The notes under the pieces were generated by a model that was not told the DNA's origin, made no database searches, and saw only the letters and a list, made by a program, of their open reading frames with translations. From contig JAIENU010000169.1 in the NCBI GenBank assembly GCA_019751125.1, forward strand, positions 1 through 38,140: a DNA stretch of 38,140 bases, in the 5' to 3' direction. The DNA is from Burkholderiales bacterium (lineage in GTDB: Bacteria > Pseudomonadota > Gammaproteobacteria > Burkholderiales > SG8-41). Below are positions 10,699 through 21,625 of this stretch, one piece after another. Each line of letters begins with the position of its first letter. Positions within the stretch are counted from its first letter, which is position 1. The position numbers and the translations under genes were made by a program.

Positions 10699-11148
10699 TC
10701 AAGCCGGCAGATCGCGCACCGTGCACATCAGCTCAGCCTCGGCTGCCACGACATCATCCACCCGCGCCACAGCCGTGAATTTCCAGATGCCACGGGTATG
10801 ACGGGCCAGTTCGACACTCAGGCGCAGCGAGTCCCCGGGTGTCACCGGCCGCTTGAAGCGGGCATTGTCGATGCCGACAAAGTAATAGATGGACTTGTCA
10901 TCGGCTTTCGCACCCATGGTCACAAAAGAGAGGATCGCCGCAGCCTGAGCCATTGCCTCGACGATCAGCACGCCGGGCATCACCGGATGGTGCGGGAAAT
11001 GCCCCGGGAAAAACGGTTCGTTGATGGTGACGTTTTTCAGCGCCTCGATATTTTTCCCCGGCTCGTACGACAGCACCCGGTCGATCAGCAGGAAGGGATA
11101 ACGGTGCGGCAGATAACGCAGTATCTCGTTGATGTCCATGCCGTTCAT
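10699..11148 (-). CDS. fabZ: 3-hydroxyacyl-ACP dehydratase FabZ
   Basis: FabZ dehydrates (3R)-hydroxyacyl-ACP in fatty acid elongation and competes with LpxA and LpxD for 3-hydroxyacyl-ACP. The 149-residue hot-dog-fold protein begins [20 protein letters not shown]; the [13 protein letters not shown] motif is diagnostic. The catalytic pair is His50 (FFPGHFP) and Glu64 (VEAMAQ), at the expected spacing of 14. Two ATGs (11148 and 11139) are possible; either keeps the whole fold. It lies 4 bases after lpxD and 13 bases before lpxA, the standard arrangement that ties fatty acid and lipid A synthesis. Confidence 0.97.
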   Translation of the reverse strand: MNGMDINEILRYLPHRYPFLLIDRVLSYEPGKNIEALKNVTINEPFFPGHFPHHPVMPGVLIVEAMAQAAAILSFVTMGAKADDKSIYYFVGIDNARFKRPVTPGDSLRLSVELARHTRGIWKFTAVARVDDVVAAEAELMCTVRDLPA

Positions 11149-11152
11149 GTTC

Positions 11153-12211
11153 TTATTTTCCTTTCGTTTTCACCGCAAGCGCTTCCGCCAGCGATTTCTC
11201 CAGCGCGCGCACGCGATCATTCAGGTCCCCGAGACGGCGCAGGCCGGCCGCGTTGCGGCGCCACTCGCGATTCGGTCCAAAGGGATAGGCGCCGGTATAG
11301 GCGCCGGGTTCGGTAATCGATTTGGTGACCAGGGTATGGGCCGATATCTCGACGTGGTCAGTGATGCTGAGATGGCCGGCGATGCCCGAGGCGCCGCCAA
11401 TCCGGCAATAGGCGCCGACCTTGGAACTGCCGGCAATGCCGACGCAGGCGGCAATCGCGGTATGGGCGCCGATTTCGACGTTATGGGCGATCTGGATCTG
11501 GTTGTCGAGTTTCACGCCGTCGCCGATTACAGTGTCTTCGATTGCACCGCGATCAATAGTGGTGTTGGCGCCGATCTCGACATCACGCCCGATGCGCACT
11601 GCGCCGATCTGCGGCACCTTGAGCCAATGCCCGCCGTCCTGCCCTTGCTCCATCGCAATGCCAAAACCGTCGGCACCGATGACAACACCGGCATGAATCA
11701 GCGCATCGGGACCGATGATACAACCGTGATAAACGGTGACATGGGCATACAGCCGGCTGCGCTCACCGATGACGGCATCACGGCCGATGTAACAGCCGGC
11801 GCCAACCAGCACGTTTTCACCGATCTGCGCGCCGCCTTCGATGACCGCCCCGGGGCCGATGCAGGCTGAGGCCGCAACCTTTGCCGAGCGGTCAATGACC
11901 GCAGAGGGATGCCGGCCGGCGGCCAACGCAGGCTGCGGGTTGAGCAGCGCCGAGACGCGGGCAAAATAGGCATAAGGATTGCCGGCAATGATACGCGGCA
12001 GATCCACCACGGCACTGAAGGATTCGCCGAGGATCACGGCGGCAGCCCGGGTACTCTTCAATTGCCCCAGATAGCGCTCATTGGCCAGAAAACTGATGGT
12101 ACCTGGAGCGGCGCGCTCGAGGGTCGCCACCTGGCTGATCACCGTGCCGGCGTCGCCGATCACCGTGCCGCCCAGGCGTTCAACAATACCTGACAGGGAG
12201 TATGAAGCCAT
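11153..12211 (-). CDS. lpxD: UDP-3-O-(3-hydroxyacyl)glucosamine N-acyltransferase
   Basis: LpxD adds the second 3-hydroxyacyl chain to the 2-amino group in lipid A synthesis. The 352-residue protein has an N-terminal uridine-binding domain (about residues 1-100), then a left-handed beta-helix of hexapeptide repeats. The catalytic His is residue 243 in [11 protein letters not shown]. The C-terminus is a charged helix ([16 protein letters not shown]). The ATG at 12211 gives the usual MASYSL start. It follows skp by 71 bases and precedes fabZ by 4. Confidence 0.97.
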   Translation of the reverse strand: MASYSLSGIVERLGGTVIGDAGTVISQVATLERAAPGTISFLANERYLGQLKSTRAAAVILGESFSAVVDLPRIIAGNPYAYFARVSALLNPQPALAAGRHPSAVIDRSAKVAASACIGPGAVIEGGAQIGENVLVGAGCYIGRDAVIGERSRLYAHVTVYHGCIIGPDALIHAGVVIGADGFGIAMEQGQDGGHWLKVPQIGAVRIGRDVEIGANTTIDRGAIEDTVIGDGVKLDNQIQIAHNVEIGAHTAIAACVGIAGSSKVGAYCRIGGASGIAGHLSITDHVEISAHTLVTKSITEPGAYTGAYPFGPNREWRRNAAGLRRLGDLNDRVRALEKSLAEALAVKTKGK

Positions 12212-12282
12212 GCGCTGCCTGATTTTCCTGGTGGCGGTCCGGGACCCGCTCCGGCAACTTCAGCGCCGCAGGCTGGCCGTGG

Positions 12283-12792
12283 TTATTTACCGTCCGCAGC
12301 CAGCGCCTTCAGCACGCGATCGGTGATGTCGATCTTCGGGCTTCGGTATGCCGCCTCGATCAGAATGATGTCGTATTTCTCGGACTCGGCAATCTGCTTG
12401 ATCACCCGGTTGGCCCTCTCGGCCAGGGCGCCCAGCTCCTGATTCCGCCGCAGGTTGAGATCCTCGCGGAACTCGCGCTGCATGCGCTGGTAATCGAGGG
12501 TCAACCGCCCGAGCTCCTGTTCGCGGGCGCGCCGGTCGCTCTCGTTCATCGTCAGCGAATCCTTCTCGAGCTGGGCCTGCAGGCTCTTGATCTGGGACTC
12601 TCGACGCTGCAGCTCCTGGGCACGCGGAGCAAATTCCTTTTCCAGCTGCTTGCTCGCGCGATCGGCCGGAACACTTTCCCGGGTGATCCGCTCCTGGTCG
12701 ACAAAACCTATCCTCACCTCGGCAGCCTGGACGGCCGAGGCCGAGGCCAGCATCATCAGCGCGGCTGTTACATGTATGGTTCGCTCAAACAC
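12283..12792 (-). CDS. skp: Periplasmic chaperone Skp (OmpH)
   Basis: Skp is a trimeric periplasmic holdase that carries unfolded outer-membrane proteins to BamA. The 169-residue precursor has a signal peptide ending SASAVQA, then the conserved RIGFVDQERI strand. A long charged helical region, probably coiled coil, follows (about residues 45-135), ending with the YDIILIEAAYRSPKIDIT association segment. The start is a GTG at 12792: an AAGGAG ribosome site at 12801-12806 lies about 8 bases upstream, and the resulting N-terminus carries the positive charges a signal peptide needs, unlike the internal ATGs. It sits between bamA and lpxD, its usual place. Confidence 0.94.
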   Translation of the reverse strand: MFERTIHVTAALMMLASASAVQAAEVRIGFVDQERITRESVPADRASKQLEKEFAPRAQELQRRESQIKSLQAQLEKDSLTMNESDRRAREQELGRLTLDYQRMQREFREDLNLRRNQELGALAERANRVIKQIAESEKYDIILIEAAYRSPKIDITDRVLKALAADGK

Positions 12793-12860
12793 GACACTGT
12801 CTCCTTGAATCTCTTGCCACCGGCTTCAGCAGCCCAACCGATAGCATACCCTGCGCCGGG

Positions 12861-15137
12861 TCAAAACGCCCCGCCAAACGTGAACTGAAACATCTGTTTA
12901 CGGTCCAGGTTGGCAGCATTCAACGGCGCGGCAAAGCTTACTTTCAGCGGTCCGAAAGGCGAGGACCAGAACACGCCCAGTCCGGTTGAGTAGCGGAAAG
13001 CCCCGCCGTCAAACTTGTTGGCCACCATACCGGCATCCACAAAGGCGCTCAAGCGCACAGAACGGTCGTTCTGCAATCCCGGGAACGGAAACAGGAACTC
13101 GACGTTGCCGAGGATGCGGTGGCTGCCGCCCTGTGGATCGCCATTCTGGTCCTTGGGGCCGATCGAGGAATTGCGGTAGCCGCGCACGGTGCTCACGCCA
13201 CCGGCAAAGAAATTCTTGAAAAACGGCAGCGGCAGATTGTTGCCCAGGCCATCACCGAAACCGGCTTCGCCATTGACCATCAGGGTGTACTGACGGGACA
13301 GCGGGAAATAACGCTGGTACTGGTAATTGACCTTGTAATACTCAAGCGACATGCCGATGCCAGGAATGCCCATTTCACTGACGGCACGCTGGAATGTGCC
13401 CTTGGTCGGGTAAATCAGGCTGTCACGACCATCACGCACCCAGCCAATGGAACCGATCAAGGCATCGTTCTTGTTGCCAAACGCGGCCACGTAGTTTGAG
13501 TAGAACAACGGGCTGTCGGTAAACGTGGTGATCTCGGTATTTTCGTAGGACAGGCCGTAATTGATGGTGTCACGTTCGGTCACCGGTACGCCGAAACGGA
13601 CGCCACCACCCAGGGTCTTGGTGATGTAGCGGCCGATGCCGCCGCGGGTGCCGTCAACCTCGCGCGAAAACACGTCAAAACCCTGGCTGATGCCATCCGT
13701 CGTGAAATACGGATCGGTGTAGGACAGGGCATATACGGTATTGATGCGACCCGAATTCAGTTGTGCCGAGACATGCTTGCCTGAGCCGAAGATATTCTGC
13801 TGGGAAATCGCGCCCGACAGCGTGACGCCGTCGCCGCTGCCGAAACCGGCACCGAGCAGAATGTTGCCGGTGGGTTTTTCGATCACCGAAAGGTTGACAT
13901 CAACCTGGTCCGTGGTGCCCGTCACCGAGGGGGTTTCCACATTGACCTCGGTGAAATAGCCCAGCCGGTCAACCCGGCTGCGGGAGAGGTTGATTTTCTC
14001 TCCCGAGTACCAGCCGCCCTCGATCTGGCGCATCTCGCGGCGGATCACTTCGTCACGGGTCTTGGTGTTGCCGGCAATGTTGATGCGGCGGACATAGACC
14101 CTGCGGCCCGGATCAATGAAAAAGGTGAACGACGCCTGGTTCTTGGTCTTGTCGAGATCCGGCGCGGCATTGACGTTGGCAAAGGCATAACCGTCATTTC
14201 CGAGCCGGTCGTTGATGTTCTTGGTGGATTCGGCGATCTTCGTGCGTGAAAACACCTCACCGGGCTTGATCGTGATCAGCTTGCGAATCTCGGCCTCTGG
14301 CAACAGCGGCTCGCCGCCGATGCGGATGTCAGACACCGTATAGCGCGGACCTTCGGTGATGCTGACGCTGATGAAGATGTCTTTTTTGTCCGGTGAAATC
14401 GTGACCTGCGTTGAATCGATGTTGAATTCGAGGTAACCGCGGTCCTGATAATGCGAGCGCAGCGTCTCAAGGTCGGCCGAGAGTTTCGGACGCGAATACT
14501 GGTCGTGCTTGCTCCACCAGGTCATCATGCCCGGGGTGCGCAGGATGAACAGGTCGAGCAGGTCTTTTTCGCGGAAAGCCTTGGCGCCGATGATGTTGAT
14601 CTGGCGGATCTTGGCAACCTCGCCTTCATCGACGCTGAAATTGATGGCCACCCGGTTACGCTCGAGAGGTGTCACAGTGGTGGTCACCACGACAGCGTAA
14701 CGGCCACGGCTCAGGTACTGGCGCTTCAGTTCCTGCTCGGCACGGTCAAGCTGGGAGCGGTCGAAAATGCGGCCATTGGCCAGATCAATCTGGCGCAGGC
14801 TCTTCAGCAGGGCTTCCTTGTCGAATTCCTTGACGCCGACAAAATCAATCTGCGCGATGGATGGCCGTTCCTGGACCGCAACGATCAGCACACCGCCATC
14901 AGCCTCGATGGAGACATCCTTGAAGAAACCGGTGCCGAACAGCGCGCGTATCGCCTGCGCCGCCTTTTCCTCGGTCATCGTCTCGCCGACTTTGACCGGG
15001 AGATAGCCGAACACCGTGCCCGCATCGACACGCTGGATGCCTTCGACGCGAATGTCGCGCACAACGAAGGGCTCGAGCGCAAAAACGGTTACGGGCAAAC
15101 TGAGGACTGCTGCAAGGACGCTACGAAGCAAATGCAT
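12861..15137 (-). CDS. bamA: Outer membrane protein assembly factor BamA
   Basis: BamA is the Omp85 core of the machine that folds beta-barrel proteins into the outer membrane. The 758-residue precursor has a signal peptide (about residues 1-20, ending VFA), five POTRA domains (about 22-420) and a C-terminal 16-stranded barrel. The barrel contains the loop-6 motif VRGYRNSSIGP and ends in the aromatic signature FTFGGAF that directs barrels to the Bam machine. The ATG at 15137 lies one base after the rseP stop. Skp, its client carrier, follows immediately. Confidence 0.98.
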   Translation of the reverse strand: MHLLRSVLAAVLSLPVTVFALEPFVVRDIRVEGIQRVDAGTVFGYLPVKVGETMTEEKAAQAIRALFGTGFFKDVSIEADGGVLIVAVQERPSIAQIDFVGVKEFDKEALLKSLRQIDLANGRIFDRSQLDRAEQELKRQYLSRGRYAVVVTTTVTPLERNRVAINFSVDEGEVAKIRQINIIGAKAFREKDLLDLFILRTPGMMTWWSKHDQYSRPKLSADLETLRSHYQDRGYLEFNIDSTQVTISPDKKDIFISVSITEGPRYTVSDIRIGGEPLLPEAEIRKLITIKPGEVFSRTKIAESTKNINDRLGNDGYAFANVNAAPDLDKTKNQASFTFFIDPGRRVYVRRINIAGNTKTRDEVIRREMRQIEGGWYSGEKINLSRSRVDRLGYFTEVNVETPSVTGTTDQVDVNLSVIEKPTGNILLGAGFGSGDGVTLSGAISQQNIFGSGKHVSAQLNSGRINTVYALSYTDPYFTTDGISQGFDVFSREVDGTRGGIGRYITKTLGGGVRFGVPVTERDTINYGLSYENTEITTFTDSPLFYSNYVAAFGNKNDALIGSIGWVRDGRDSLIYPTKGTFQRAVSEMGIPGIGMSLEYYKVNYQYQRYFPLSRQYTLMVNGEAGFGDGLGNNLPLPFFKNFFAGGVSTVRGYRNSSIGPKDQNGDPQGGSHRILGNVEFLFPFPGLQNDRSVRLSAFVDAGMVANKFDGGAFRYSTGLGVFWSSPFGPLKVSFAAPLNAANLDRKQMFQFTFGGAF

Positions 15138-15138
15138 G

Positions 15139-16509
15139 TCAACTGCCGATCAGGCGAAAGATGTCGTTGTAAACGGCGAAAGCCATCAGCATGAACAGCA
15201 GTGCCATGCCGACATGCTGCCCCATTTCCATGACGCGCTCGGAAAGCGGCTTTCCCGTCAGAATTTCCACCGAATAATACAACAAGTGCCCCCCATCCAA
15301 TAACGGCACGGGCAGCAGGTTGAGCACGCCTAGACTGATGCTGATCAAAGCCAGAAACAGCAGATAGGAAATCCAGCCGCTTTGTGCCGATTGGCCGGCA
15401 TAGTCGGCAATGGTGATCGGACCGCTGAGATTTTTCATGGACACCTCGCCGACCAGCATCTTGCCCAGCATGCGCAGGCTGAACCACGCAGTATCCCAGG
15501 TCTTCACCACGGCGCGGCTGAGGCCCTCCAGGGGACCGTAGGACACCTGCACCGACATCCGCCGCAGCGCTTCGGGATCGACGCGTGGACCGGCACCGAT
15601 GCGGCCGATGGCCGTGTCGCGCTCCATCACGCGATCCACCGTGACGGTTACCGGCGGCAGATCGACCTCGCCGCGCCGGATGCGGAATTCAAGACGCTCA
15701 CCCGGCGCCGCACGCACCAGCCGTACCAGATCCTCCCAGGATGCCAGCCGGGTGTCGCCGACGGACAGCACACGATCGCCGCCCTGCAGTCCGGCACGCG
15801 CCGCGGCGCCTGAAGGTGACAGATCACCCAGCACCGGATCCAGCGGCGGACGCAGCCGGGCAAAACCCAGCGCGCGCAACAGGTCACCTTCAAGCTCATC
15901 ACGGGTCAGTCTGGAAAAATCCAGCATGCGGCGCTGCAGGGCGCCGCCGCCTTCGCCGCGGGATTCGATCAGTGTGCTGCCGCCATCCAGCGCACGCTGC
16001 AGCATCAGCCAGCGCAGATCCTGCCAGGAGGCCACCGCATCACCACCAACCGCGGTGATGGTTTCGCCACGCACAAAACCGGCCGCTTCAGCCGCGCTTT
16101 TGGGCATCGGCGCATCGATCTGGGGTGCGACTCCGGGTACACCATGCATGAACAGGGCCCAGTAAATCATGATCGCCGCCAGGAAATTGGCCAGCGGACC
16201 AGCCACCACGATCGCTGAACGCTGCCAAACCGGTTTGCGGTTGAAGGCACGCTCCAGTTCGGCCGGACTCACCGGCCCTTCCCGTTCGTCGAGCATCTTG
16301 ACGTAGCCGCCCAGGGGGATCAGCGCGATGCGCAATTCAGTCTGGTCCGCGCCAAAGCGGCGGGACCACAGCGCGCGGCCGAAACCCACTGAAAAACGCA
16401 GCACTTTCACGTCACAGCGGCGTGCCACCCAGTAATGGCCATACTCATGTACGACCACCAGCACGCTGAGCGCAACGATGAATGCAGCCACGGTCAGCAA
16501 CACGCTCAT
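15139..16509 (-). CDS. rseP: RIP metalloprotease RseP
   Basis: RseP is an inner-membrane site-2 protease; in E. coli it cleaves the anti-sigma factor RseA after DegS to release sigma-E and also clears signal peptides. The 456-residue protein has the zinc motif HEYGH at residues 21-25 in the first membrane segment, PDZ-type sequence in the periplasmic middle part, and the third ligand motif near the C-terminus ([13 protein letters not shown]). Length is close to the E. coli protein (450). Its ATG overlaps the dxr stop by 4 bases and bamA follows after one base, so the three are probably translationally coupled. Confidence 0.97.
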   Translation of the reverse strand: MSVLLTVAAFIVALSVLVVVHEYGHYWVARRCDVKVLRFSVGFGRALWSRRFGADQTELRIALIPLGGYVKMLDEREGPVSPAELERAFNRKPVWQRSAIVVAGPLANFLAAIMIYWALFMHGVPGVAPQIDAPMPKSAAEAAGFVRGETITAVGGDAVASWQDLRWLMLQRALDGGSTLIESRGEGGGALQRRMLDFSRLTRDELEGDLLRALGFARLRPPLDPVLGDLSPSGAAARAGLQGGDRVLSVGDTRLASWEDLVRLVRAAPGERLEFRIRRGEVDLPPVTVTVDRVMERDTAIGRIGAGPRVDPEALRRMSVQVSYGPLEGLSRAVVKTWDTAWFSLRMLGKMLVGEVSMKNLSGPITIADYAGQSAQSGWISYLLFLALISISLGVLNLLPVPLLDGGHLLYYSVEILTGKPLSERVMEMGQHVGMALLFMLMAFAVYNDIFRLIGS

Positions 16510-17702
16510 GACAGCGCCCTTGCCTTTTGGGGGACCACGGAGGCCCGGGTCGCAGCAATTCGCGCCTCGGCATCGACTGCTTCGACCTCTTCAAGGCCGG
16601 TAATCCGGCGATGCGGCACGCGCGCCAGCACCGTCTCGATCACCCGGGGGATATCGAGGAAGCCGATGCGGCGCTGCAGGAACTCCTCCACCGCCACTTC
16701 ATTCGCGGCGTTGAGCGCAATCACCGCTGAAGGACCGGCACGCAGCGCCTCATAGGCCAGGCGCAGGCAGGGAAAACGTCCGGTATCGACAGGTTCAAAC
16801 TGCAGGGTGCCCACTGCCGCGAGTTCCAGGAAATCCGCACCCGATGCAATACGCTGCGGATAAGCCAGGGCATGTGCTATCGGCGTGCGCATGTCGGGAT
16901 TGCCCAGCTGCGCGAGAACCGAGCCGTCCTGGTATTCGACCAGTGAATGCACCACGCTCTGCGGGTGAATCACCACCTCGATCATCCCGGGATCGGCATC
17001 AAACAGCCAGCGCGCCTCGATGACTTCGAGGCCCTTGTTCATCATCGTCGCCGAATCCACTGAAATCTTGCGGCCCATTGACCAGTTCGGGTGGGCAACC
17101 GCCTGCTCCGGCGTGACGCCGGCCAGTTGTGCCAGTGGCGTGGTGCGGAACGGCCCTCCGGAAGCGGTGAGCAGGATGCGGCGCACGCCGCAGGCGGCCA
17201 TGCCGTCACGACCGCCCTGCGGCAGCGACTGGAAAATCGCATTGTGTTCGCTGTCAATCGGCAGCAGTTCTGCACCGTGCTCGCGCACCGCCGACATGAA
17301 TACGCCTCCGGCCGTGACCAGCGCTTCCTTGTTGGCAAGCAGCACGCGTTTACCGCCGCGTGCCGCGGCCAGCGAGGCGCGCAGGCCGGCAATGCCGACA
17401 ATCGCCGCCATCACCGTGGTCACCTCTGGCAGCGATGCCACCTGCTCCAGTGCCGCAGTGCCACTCAACACCTCGGTTGCAGAACCAGCCGCCGCCAATT
17501 CCTGCTGCAACAGCCCTGCTGCCGCAGCATCGGCCAGCACCGCATAACGCGGCCTGAAACGCAGGCATTGCTCGCACAGCAGATCGGCACGGCTGCGCGC
17601 CGTCAATGCCACGACTTCAAATTGCCCGGAATTACGCGCCACCACATCGAGCGTGCTGGCGCCGATGCTGCCGGTGGATCCCAATATGGTCAGGCGTTGC
17701 AT
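16506..17702 (-). CDS. dxr: 1-deoxy-D-xylulose 5-phosphate reductoisomerase
   Basis: Dxr converts 1-deoxyxylulose 5-phosphate to 2-C-methylerythritol 4-phosphate using NADPH, the committed step of the MEP isoprenoid pathway. The 398-residue protein has the N-terminal nucleotide-binding motif GSTGSIG (residues 8-14), LLANKEALV, the metal-binding segment around PIDSEHNA, and the substrate-loop motif [19 protein letters not shown]. It starts one base after cdsA and overlaps rseP by 4 bases. UppS upstream uses the isoprenoid product of this pathway. Confidence 0.97.
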   Translation of the reverse strand: MQRLTILGSTGSIGASTLDVVARNSGQFEVVALTARSRADLLCEQCLRFRPRYAVLADAAAAGLLQQELAAAGSATEVLSGTAALEQVASLPEVTTVMAAIVGIAGLRASLAAARGGKRVLLANKEALVTAGGVFMSAVREHGAELLPIDSEHNAIFQSLPQGGRDGMAACGVRRILLTASGGPFRTTPLAQLAGVTPEQAVAHPNWSMGRKISVDSATMMNKGLEVIEARWLFDADPGMIEVVIHPQSVVHSLVEYQDGSVLAQLGNPDMRTPIAHALAYPQRIASGADFLELAAVGTLQFEPVDTGRFPCLRLAYEALRAGPSAVIALNAANEVAVEEFLQRRIGFLDIPRVIETVLARVPHRRITGLEEVEAVDAEARIAATRASVVPQKARALS

Positions 17703-17703
17703 G

Positions 17704-18522
17704 TCATGCAGCCCAGACAGACAGGCAGGTCACTGCCAGCGCCGCCAGCGGCAGGGTCGAAGTCAGTGCATCGATGCGGTCGAGCACGCCGCCATGTCCC
17801 GGCAGCAGGGTGCCGCTGTCCTTGACGCCAGCCTGCCGCTTCACCCATGACTCAAAAAGATCGCCCAAGATGCTCAGTGGAACCATCGCCGCCACCAGCA
17901 GCGCAAGGCCTGTCCCCGCGCCGCCCATGGAGGAAGCCAGCCCCCAATACCAGACCGCGGCATGATACACCGCGACTCCAAGCACCGCCCCGGCCACACC
18001 TTCCCAGGTCTTGCCCGGACTGATGGATGGCGCCAGCTTGTTGCGCCCCCACTGGTGGCCGGCAAAATAGGCTGAACAGTCTGCCACCCACACCACCCCC
18101 ATCAGGGCCAGCATCAGCCACGGATCGCGCTGCAGATGCACCAGCGCAAGCCAGGTTGGAAACAGCACGATGAAACCCGTGAGATGCCTCAGCCAAGTCG
18201 ATTGCGGCCGCCAGCCACGCCACAGCCAGAGCGGCACCACGAAAACCCAGAACAGCACCGATATCAGCCACACCGCTTTTGCCCAGGGTTGCAGCGGGTG
18301 CTGTGTCGCGCTGATGATCCAGGCGACGGCACAGGCCAGCGTCAACAAGGTATAGATCCATGCATCACGGGCCGAAAGCCCGCCCAGGCGTGCCCATTCG
18401 TAAGCCCCTGCGCCAAGCATCAGCAGCAAGGCGAAGGCCCAGCCCGTGGGCGGCAGCATGAACAGCGCGGCTAGAAACAGCGGCAACAGCACCGCCACCG
18501 TCAACACGCGTTTGAGCAGCAT
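17704..18522 (-). CDS. cdsA: Phosphatidate cytidylyltransferase
   Basis: CdsA makes CDP-diacylglycerol from phosphatidic acid and CTP, the branch point of phospholipid synthesis. The 272-residue protein is an integral inner-membrane protein with about seven or eight hydrophobic segments. The signature [14 protein letters not shown] is followed near the C-terminus by [19 protein letters not shown], with the conserved acidic residues of the active site. The ATG at 18522 follows uppS by 43 bases. Family and length are normal. Confidence 0.96.
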   Translation of the reverse strand: MLLKRVLTVAVLLPLFLAALFMLPPTGWAFALLLMLGAGAYEWARLGGLSARDAWIYTLLTLACAVAWIISATQHPLQPWAKAVWLISVLFWVFVVPLWLWRGWRPQSTWLRHLTGFIVLFPTWLALVHLQRDPWLMLALMGVVWVADCSAYFAGHQWGRNKLAPSISPGKTWEGVAGAVLGVAVYHAAVWYWGLASSMGGAGTGLALLVAAMVPLSILGDLFESWVKRQAGVKDSGTLLPGHGGVLDRIDALTSTLPLAALAVTCLSVWAA

Positions 18523-18565
18523 GGCCTTGTGCCCTCTCCTTGTGCGCCGTTCTTGTCCCGGACAC

Positions 18566-19327
18566 TCAGGCGCTCAGCGAGCGCCCGGGGTCGTCTGCCA
18601 GCTGGTCGCTGGTACGGCCAAAACGCCGTTCACGCCGGCGATACGATTCCAGCGCGAGCTGGAAGGCCTGGGCATCAAAATCGGGCCACAGTGTGTCGGT
18701 GAAATAGAGCTCGGTATATGCCAGTTGCCAGAGCAGGAAATTGCTGATCCGTTGTTCGCCGCCAGTACGGATGAACAGGTCCGGTTCGGGCAAATCCCCC
18801 ATTGACAGGTAACGTTGCAGGTCGGCCTCAACCCAGGTCCGGCCGGAACCCGGTTCAGCACGCAGTTTGTTCATTGCCTGCATGATGTCCCAGCGGCCGC
18901 CGTAGTTGGCGGCAACAGTCAGCGTGAGACCGGTGTTTGCTGCAGTCAGCTCCTGCGCCGATTCGATCAGCTGCACCAGCTTGGGATCAAAACGGGAAAT
19001 GTCACCGATGGCGCGAAAACGGATGCCGTTTTCGTGCAGCCGGCGCACTTCCTGCTGCAGCGCGCTGACAAAGAGCTGCATCAACAGTGAAACCTCTTCC
19101 GCCGGACGGCGCCAGTTCTCGCTGCTGAAGGCAAACAGCGTCAACGCGGAGACACCGCTTTCCGCGCAGGAGCGCACTGTATTGCGCACCGCCTCGACAC
19201 CCTTGTGGTGCCCGGCGACACGCGGCAGGAAACGCTGCTTCGCCCAACGGCCGTTGCCATCCATGATGATGGCGATGTGCCGCGGCACAACGGCTACCTC
19301 GGGTATGCCCTCGGTGGAACTGGTCAC
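18566..19327 (-). CDS. uppS: Undecaprenyl diphosphate synthase
   Basis: UppS adds isopentenyl units in the cis configuration to farnesyl diphosphate to make undecaprenyl diphosphate, the carrier for peptidoglycan and O-antigen. The 253-residue protein has the catalytic motif IMDGNGRWA with Asp23, then FAFSSENW and the conserved [17 protein letters not shown] block. The start is a GTG at 19327, 4 bases after the frr stop; no ATG is available before the essential DGNGRW motif. No clear ribosome site is visible, so translation probably depends on ribosomes finishing frr. Confidence 0.95.
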   Translation of the reverse strand: MTSSTEGIPEVAVVPRHIAIIMDGNGRWAKQRFLPRVAGHHKGVEAVRNTVRSCAESGVSALTLFAFSSENWRRPAEEVSLLMQLFVSALQQEVRRLHENGIRFRAIGDISRFDPKLVQLIESAQELTAANTGLTLTVAANYGGRWDIMQAMNKLRAEPGSGRTWVEADLQRYLSMGDLPEPDLFIRTGGEQRISNFLLWQLAYTELYFTDTLWPDFDAQAFQLALESYRRRERRFGRTSDQLADDPGRSLSA

Positions 19328-19331
19328 CGGA

Positions 19332-19889
19332 TCAGATCGCCATGAGGTCGGCTTCCTTGACCTCGAGCAGTTTGTCGATTTCGGCGATCGAGCGGTCGGT
19401 GAGTTTCTGCACCTCGTCCTGCGCCCGCCGCTCCTCGTCTTCGGCCACGGCTTTCTTTTTCAGAAGGTCCTTGAGCTGGGTATTCGCGTCGCGGCGGATG
19501 TTGCGCACCGCAACCCGAGCGTTCTCGCCTTCGTGGCGCACCACCTTGATCAGGTCTTTGCGGCGCTCTTCGGTCAGCGCCGGCATCGGCACCCGCACCA
19601 TGTCGCCCTGGGTCATCGGGTTCAGGCCCAGTTCGCTGTCACGGATTGCCTTTTCGATGGCCTGGGCCATCTTCTTTTCCCAAGGGCTGACGCCGATGGT
19701 GCGGCCGTCGAGCAGCGTCACGTTTGCAACCTGTGGCAGTGGCGTCGGGTTGCCGTAGTAATCAACCATCACATGATCTAGCAGCCCGGCATGCGCACGG
19801 CCGGTGCGCACCTTGCCGAGGTCGGTTTTCAGCGCCTCGACGGACTTTTTCATTTTCTGCTCGGCGTTTTTCTTGATGTCGGCAATCAT
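19332..19889 (-). CDS. frr: Ribosome recycling factor
   Basis: RRF splits post-termination ribosomes together with EF-G. The 185-residue protein begins [20 protein letters not shown], has the conserved [14 protein letters not shown] segment and [16 protein letters not shown], and forms the three-helix bundle plus small beta domain of the family. The ATG at 19889 is chosen because a GGAGG ribosome site lies 5 bases upstream and it gives the normal length; an upstream TTG would add five residues. It follows pyrH by 11 bases. Confidence 0.97.
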   Translation of the reverse strand: MIADIKKNAEQKMKKSVEALKTDLGKVRTGRAHAGLLDHVMVDYYGNPTPLPQVANVTLLDGRTIGVSPWEKKMAQAIEKAIRDSELGLNPMTQGDMVRVPMPALTEERRKDLIKVVRHEGENARVAVRNIRRDANTQLKDLLKKKAVAEDEERRAQDEVQKLTDRSIAEIDKLLEVKEADLMAI

Positions 19890-19900
19890 CTGGACCTCCG

Positions 19901-20620
19901 TCAAACGTGAACCATCGTACCTTCGTCTTCACCCATCACCACCCGTTTCAGCGCCTGCGGCTTGAAGATGCTGAACACGTTGATCGGGAGCTTCTGGTCG
20001 CGGCACAGGGTCAGCGCCGTGGCATCCATCACCTTCAGGTTCTTGATGATGGCTTCGTCAAAGGTGATGCGCTTGTAACGCATCGCATCCGGGTGGGTTT
20101 TCGGGTCATCGGTATAGACGCCGTCGACCTTGGTCGCCTTCAGCACCAGATCGACATTCATTTCCATGCCGCGCAGCGCCGCTGCTGTGTCGGTGGTGAA
20201 AAACGGATTGCCGGTGCCGGCGGCGAAGATCACCACCTTGCCTTCTTCCAGGTAGCGCATGGCCTTGCCGCGGATGTACGGCTCGACCACCTGCTCGATG
20301 TTCAGCGCCGACTGCACCCGGCTCAGCAGGCCGACCTGGCGCATTGCGTCCTGCAGGGCCAGCGCATTCATCACCGTGGCCAGCATGCCCATGTAATCAG
20401 CCGTGGCACGGTCCATATGCGAGGCACCGGGGGCGACACCGCGAAAGATATTGCCGCCACCGATGACCACCGCGACCTCAATGCCCATCCGCGCCACCTC
20501 TGCAATTTCAGCGACGATACGGCCGATGGTGTCGCGGTTGATGCCGTAGGGGTCATCTCCCATCAGCGCCTCGCCGCTCAACTTGAGCAGGATGCGCTTG
20601 TAAGCGGGACTGGCTGGCAT
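19901..20620 (-). CDS. pyrH: UMP kinase
   Basis: PyrH phosphorylates UMP to UDP and is a hexameric, GTP-activated enzyme of the amino acid kinase fold. The 239-residue protein has [15 protein letters not shown] at the N-terminus, GGGNIFRG in the glycine-rich loop, [16 protein letters not shown], and [13 protein letters not shown], all typical. The ATG at 20620 follows tsf by 24 bases. The order tsf-pyrH-frr is widely conserved. Confidence 0.98.
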   Translation of the reverse strand: MPASPAYKRILLKLSGEALMGDDPYGINRDTIGRIVAEIAEVARMGIEVAVVIGGGNIFRGVAPGASHMDRATADYMGMLATVMNALALQDAMRQVGLLSRVQSALNIEQVVEPYIRGKAMRYLEEGKVVIFAAGTGNPFFTTDTAAALRGMEMNVDLVLKATKVDGVYTDDPKTHPDAMRYKRITFDEAIIKNLKVMDATALTLCRDQKLPINVFSIFKPQALKRVVMGEDEGTMVHV

Positions 20621-20644
20621 TTATAACCCTTTGTTTTTAAACGA

Positions 20645-21553
20645 TTATTTTTGTTTTGCCTGACCGACCTGGGCCATCACTTCGGCAGCAAAGTCATCCT
20701 TTTTCTTCTCAATGCCCTCACCGACGACATAAAGATCAAAGCGGGCGACGCTGGCGTTTGAGGACTTCAGCAGCTGTTCGATGGTCTGCTTGTCGTTTTT
20801 GACGAAAGGCTGGCCCAGCAGCGTCACTTCCTTCAGGAATTTCTGCACCGAACCTTCGACGCGTTTGGCCATGATTTCCGGCGGGATGGTCTTGCCGGAC
20901 TTGGCCGCATCTTCGGCAGCCTTCTCGGTGGCCACGCGACGCTCGGACTCGATTGCCTCGGCCGACACGCCGGAAGCATCCAGCGCCTTCGGCTTGCTCG
21001 CCGCGATATGCATCGCGATATCCTTGCCCAGGGTTTCGTCGCCGCCGGCAACATCAACCATCACACCGATCTTGGCGCCGCCATGGATGTAGGTGGCCAG
21101 CTTGCCCTTGGCCTCGACACGCTCGAAACGGCGGATCGACAGGTTTTCACCGATCTTGCCAACCAGCGCCTTGCGCTTTTCCTCGACCGGGGCGCCGTCC
21201 AACGACAGCGCCGACAGCGCTGCCACATCGGCCGGCTTGTGCTCGGCCACCAGTTTTGCGAGCGCGCCGGAAAAGGCCAGAAAGTCGTCGTTTTTGGCAA
21301 CAAAATCGGTTTCGCAGTTGACTTCGATGATCGCGCCCAGTTTGCCGTCGGCCGCGACATGGGTGGCCACCACGCCTTCGGCTGCAACGCGTGATGCCGC
21401 CTTGCTCGCTTTGTTGCCGAGCTTCACCCGCAGGATTTCTTCGGCTTTTGCCAGGTCGCCGCCCGCTTCGGTCAGCGCTTTTTTGCATTCCATCATCGGT
21501 GCATCGGTTTTCTCGCGCAGTTCGCGAACCATGCCCGCAGTTATTTCAGCCAT
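20645..21553 (-). CDS. tsf: Elongation factor Ts
   Basis: EF-Ts is the guanine nucleotide exchange factor for EF-Tu. The 302-residue protein starts [20 protein letters not shown], a UBA-like N-terminal domain, and contains the EF-Tu-contacting motif TDFVAKN at residues 82-88. An AGAGGAA-type ribosome site precedes the ATG at 21553. It is separated from rpsB by a strong intrinsic terminator hairpin, so its expression probably depends on partial readthrough. Confidence 0.98.
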   Translation of the reverse strand: MAEITAGMVRELREKTDAPMMECKKALTEAGGDLAKAEEILRVKLGNKASKAASRVAAEGVVATHVAADGKLGAIIEVNCETDFVAKNDDFLAFSGALAKLVAEHKPADVAALSALSLDGAPVEEKRKALVGKIGENLSIRRFERVEAKGKLATYIHGGAKIGVMVDVAGGDETLGKDIAMHIAASKPKALDASGVSAEAIESERRVATEKAAEDAAKSGKTIPPEIMAKRVEGSVQKFLKEVTLLGQPFVKNDKQTIEQLLKSSNASVARFDLYVVGEGIEKKKDDFAAEVMAQVGQAKQK

Positions 21554-21577
21554 TGCTTCCGTTCCTCTTGCTTCAAT

Positions 21578-21605
21578 TTAAAAAAAAGGGGCTGTTGAGC
21601 CCCTT
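21578..21605 (-). terminator. Intrinsic terminator/attenuator between rpsB and tsf
   Basis: On the minus strand AAGGGGCT and AGCCCCTT form a perfect 8-bp stem closed by a 4-base loop (21586-21605), followed at once by eight T. This is a textbook Rho-independent terminator, yet it lies between two genes of one operon, 20 bases after the rpsB stop. It probably works as an attenuator that lowers tsf and downstream expression relative to S2. Confidence 0.9.
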
Positions 21606-21625
21606 GAATGTATCTGGAGGGCCGT

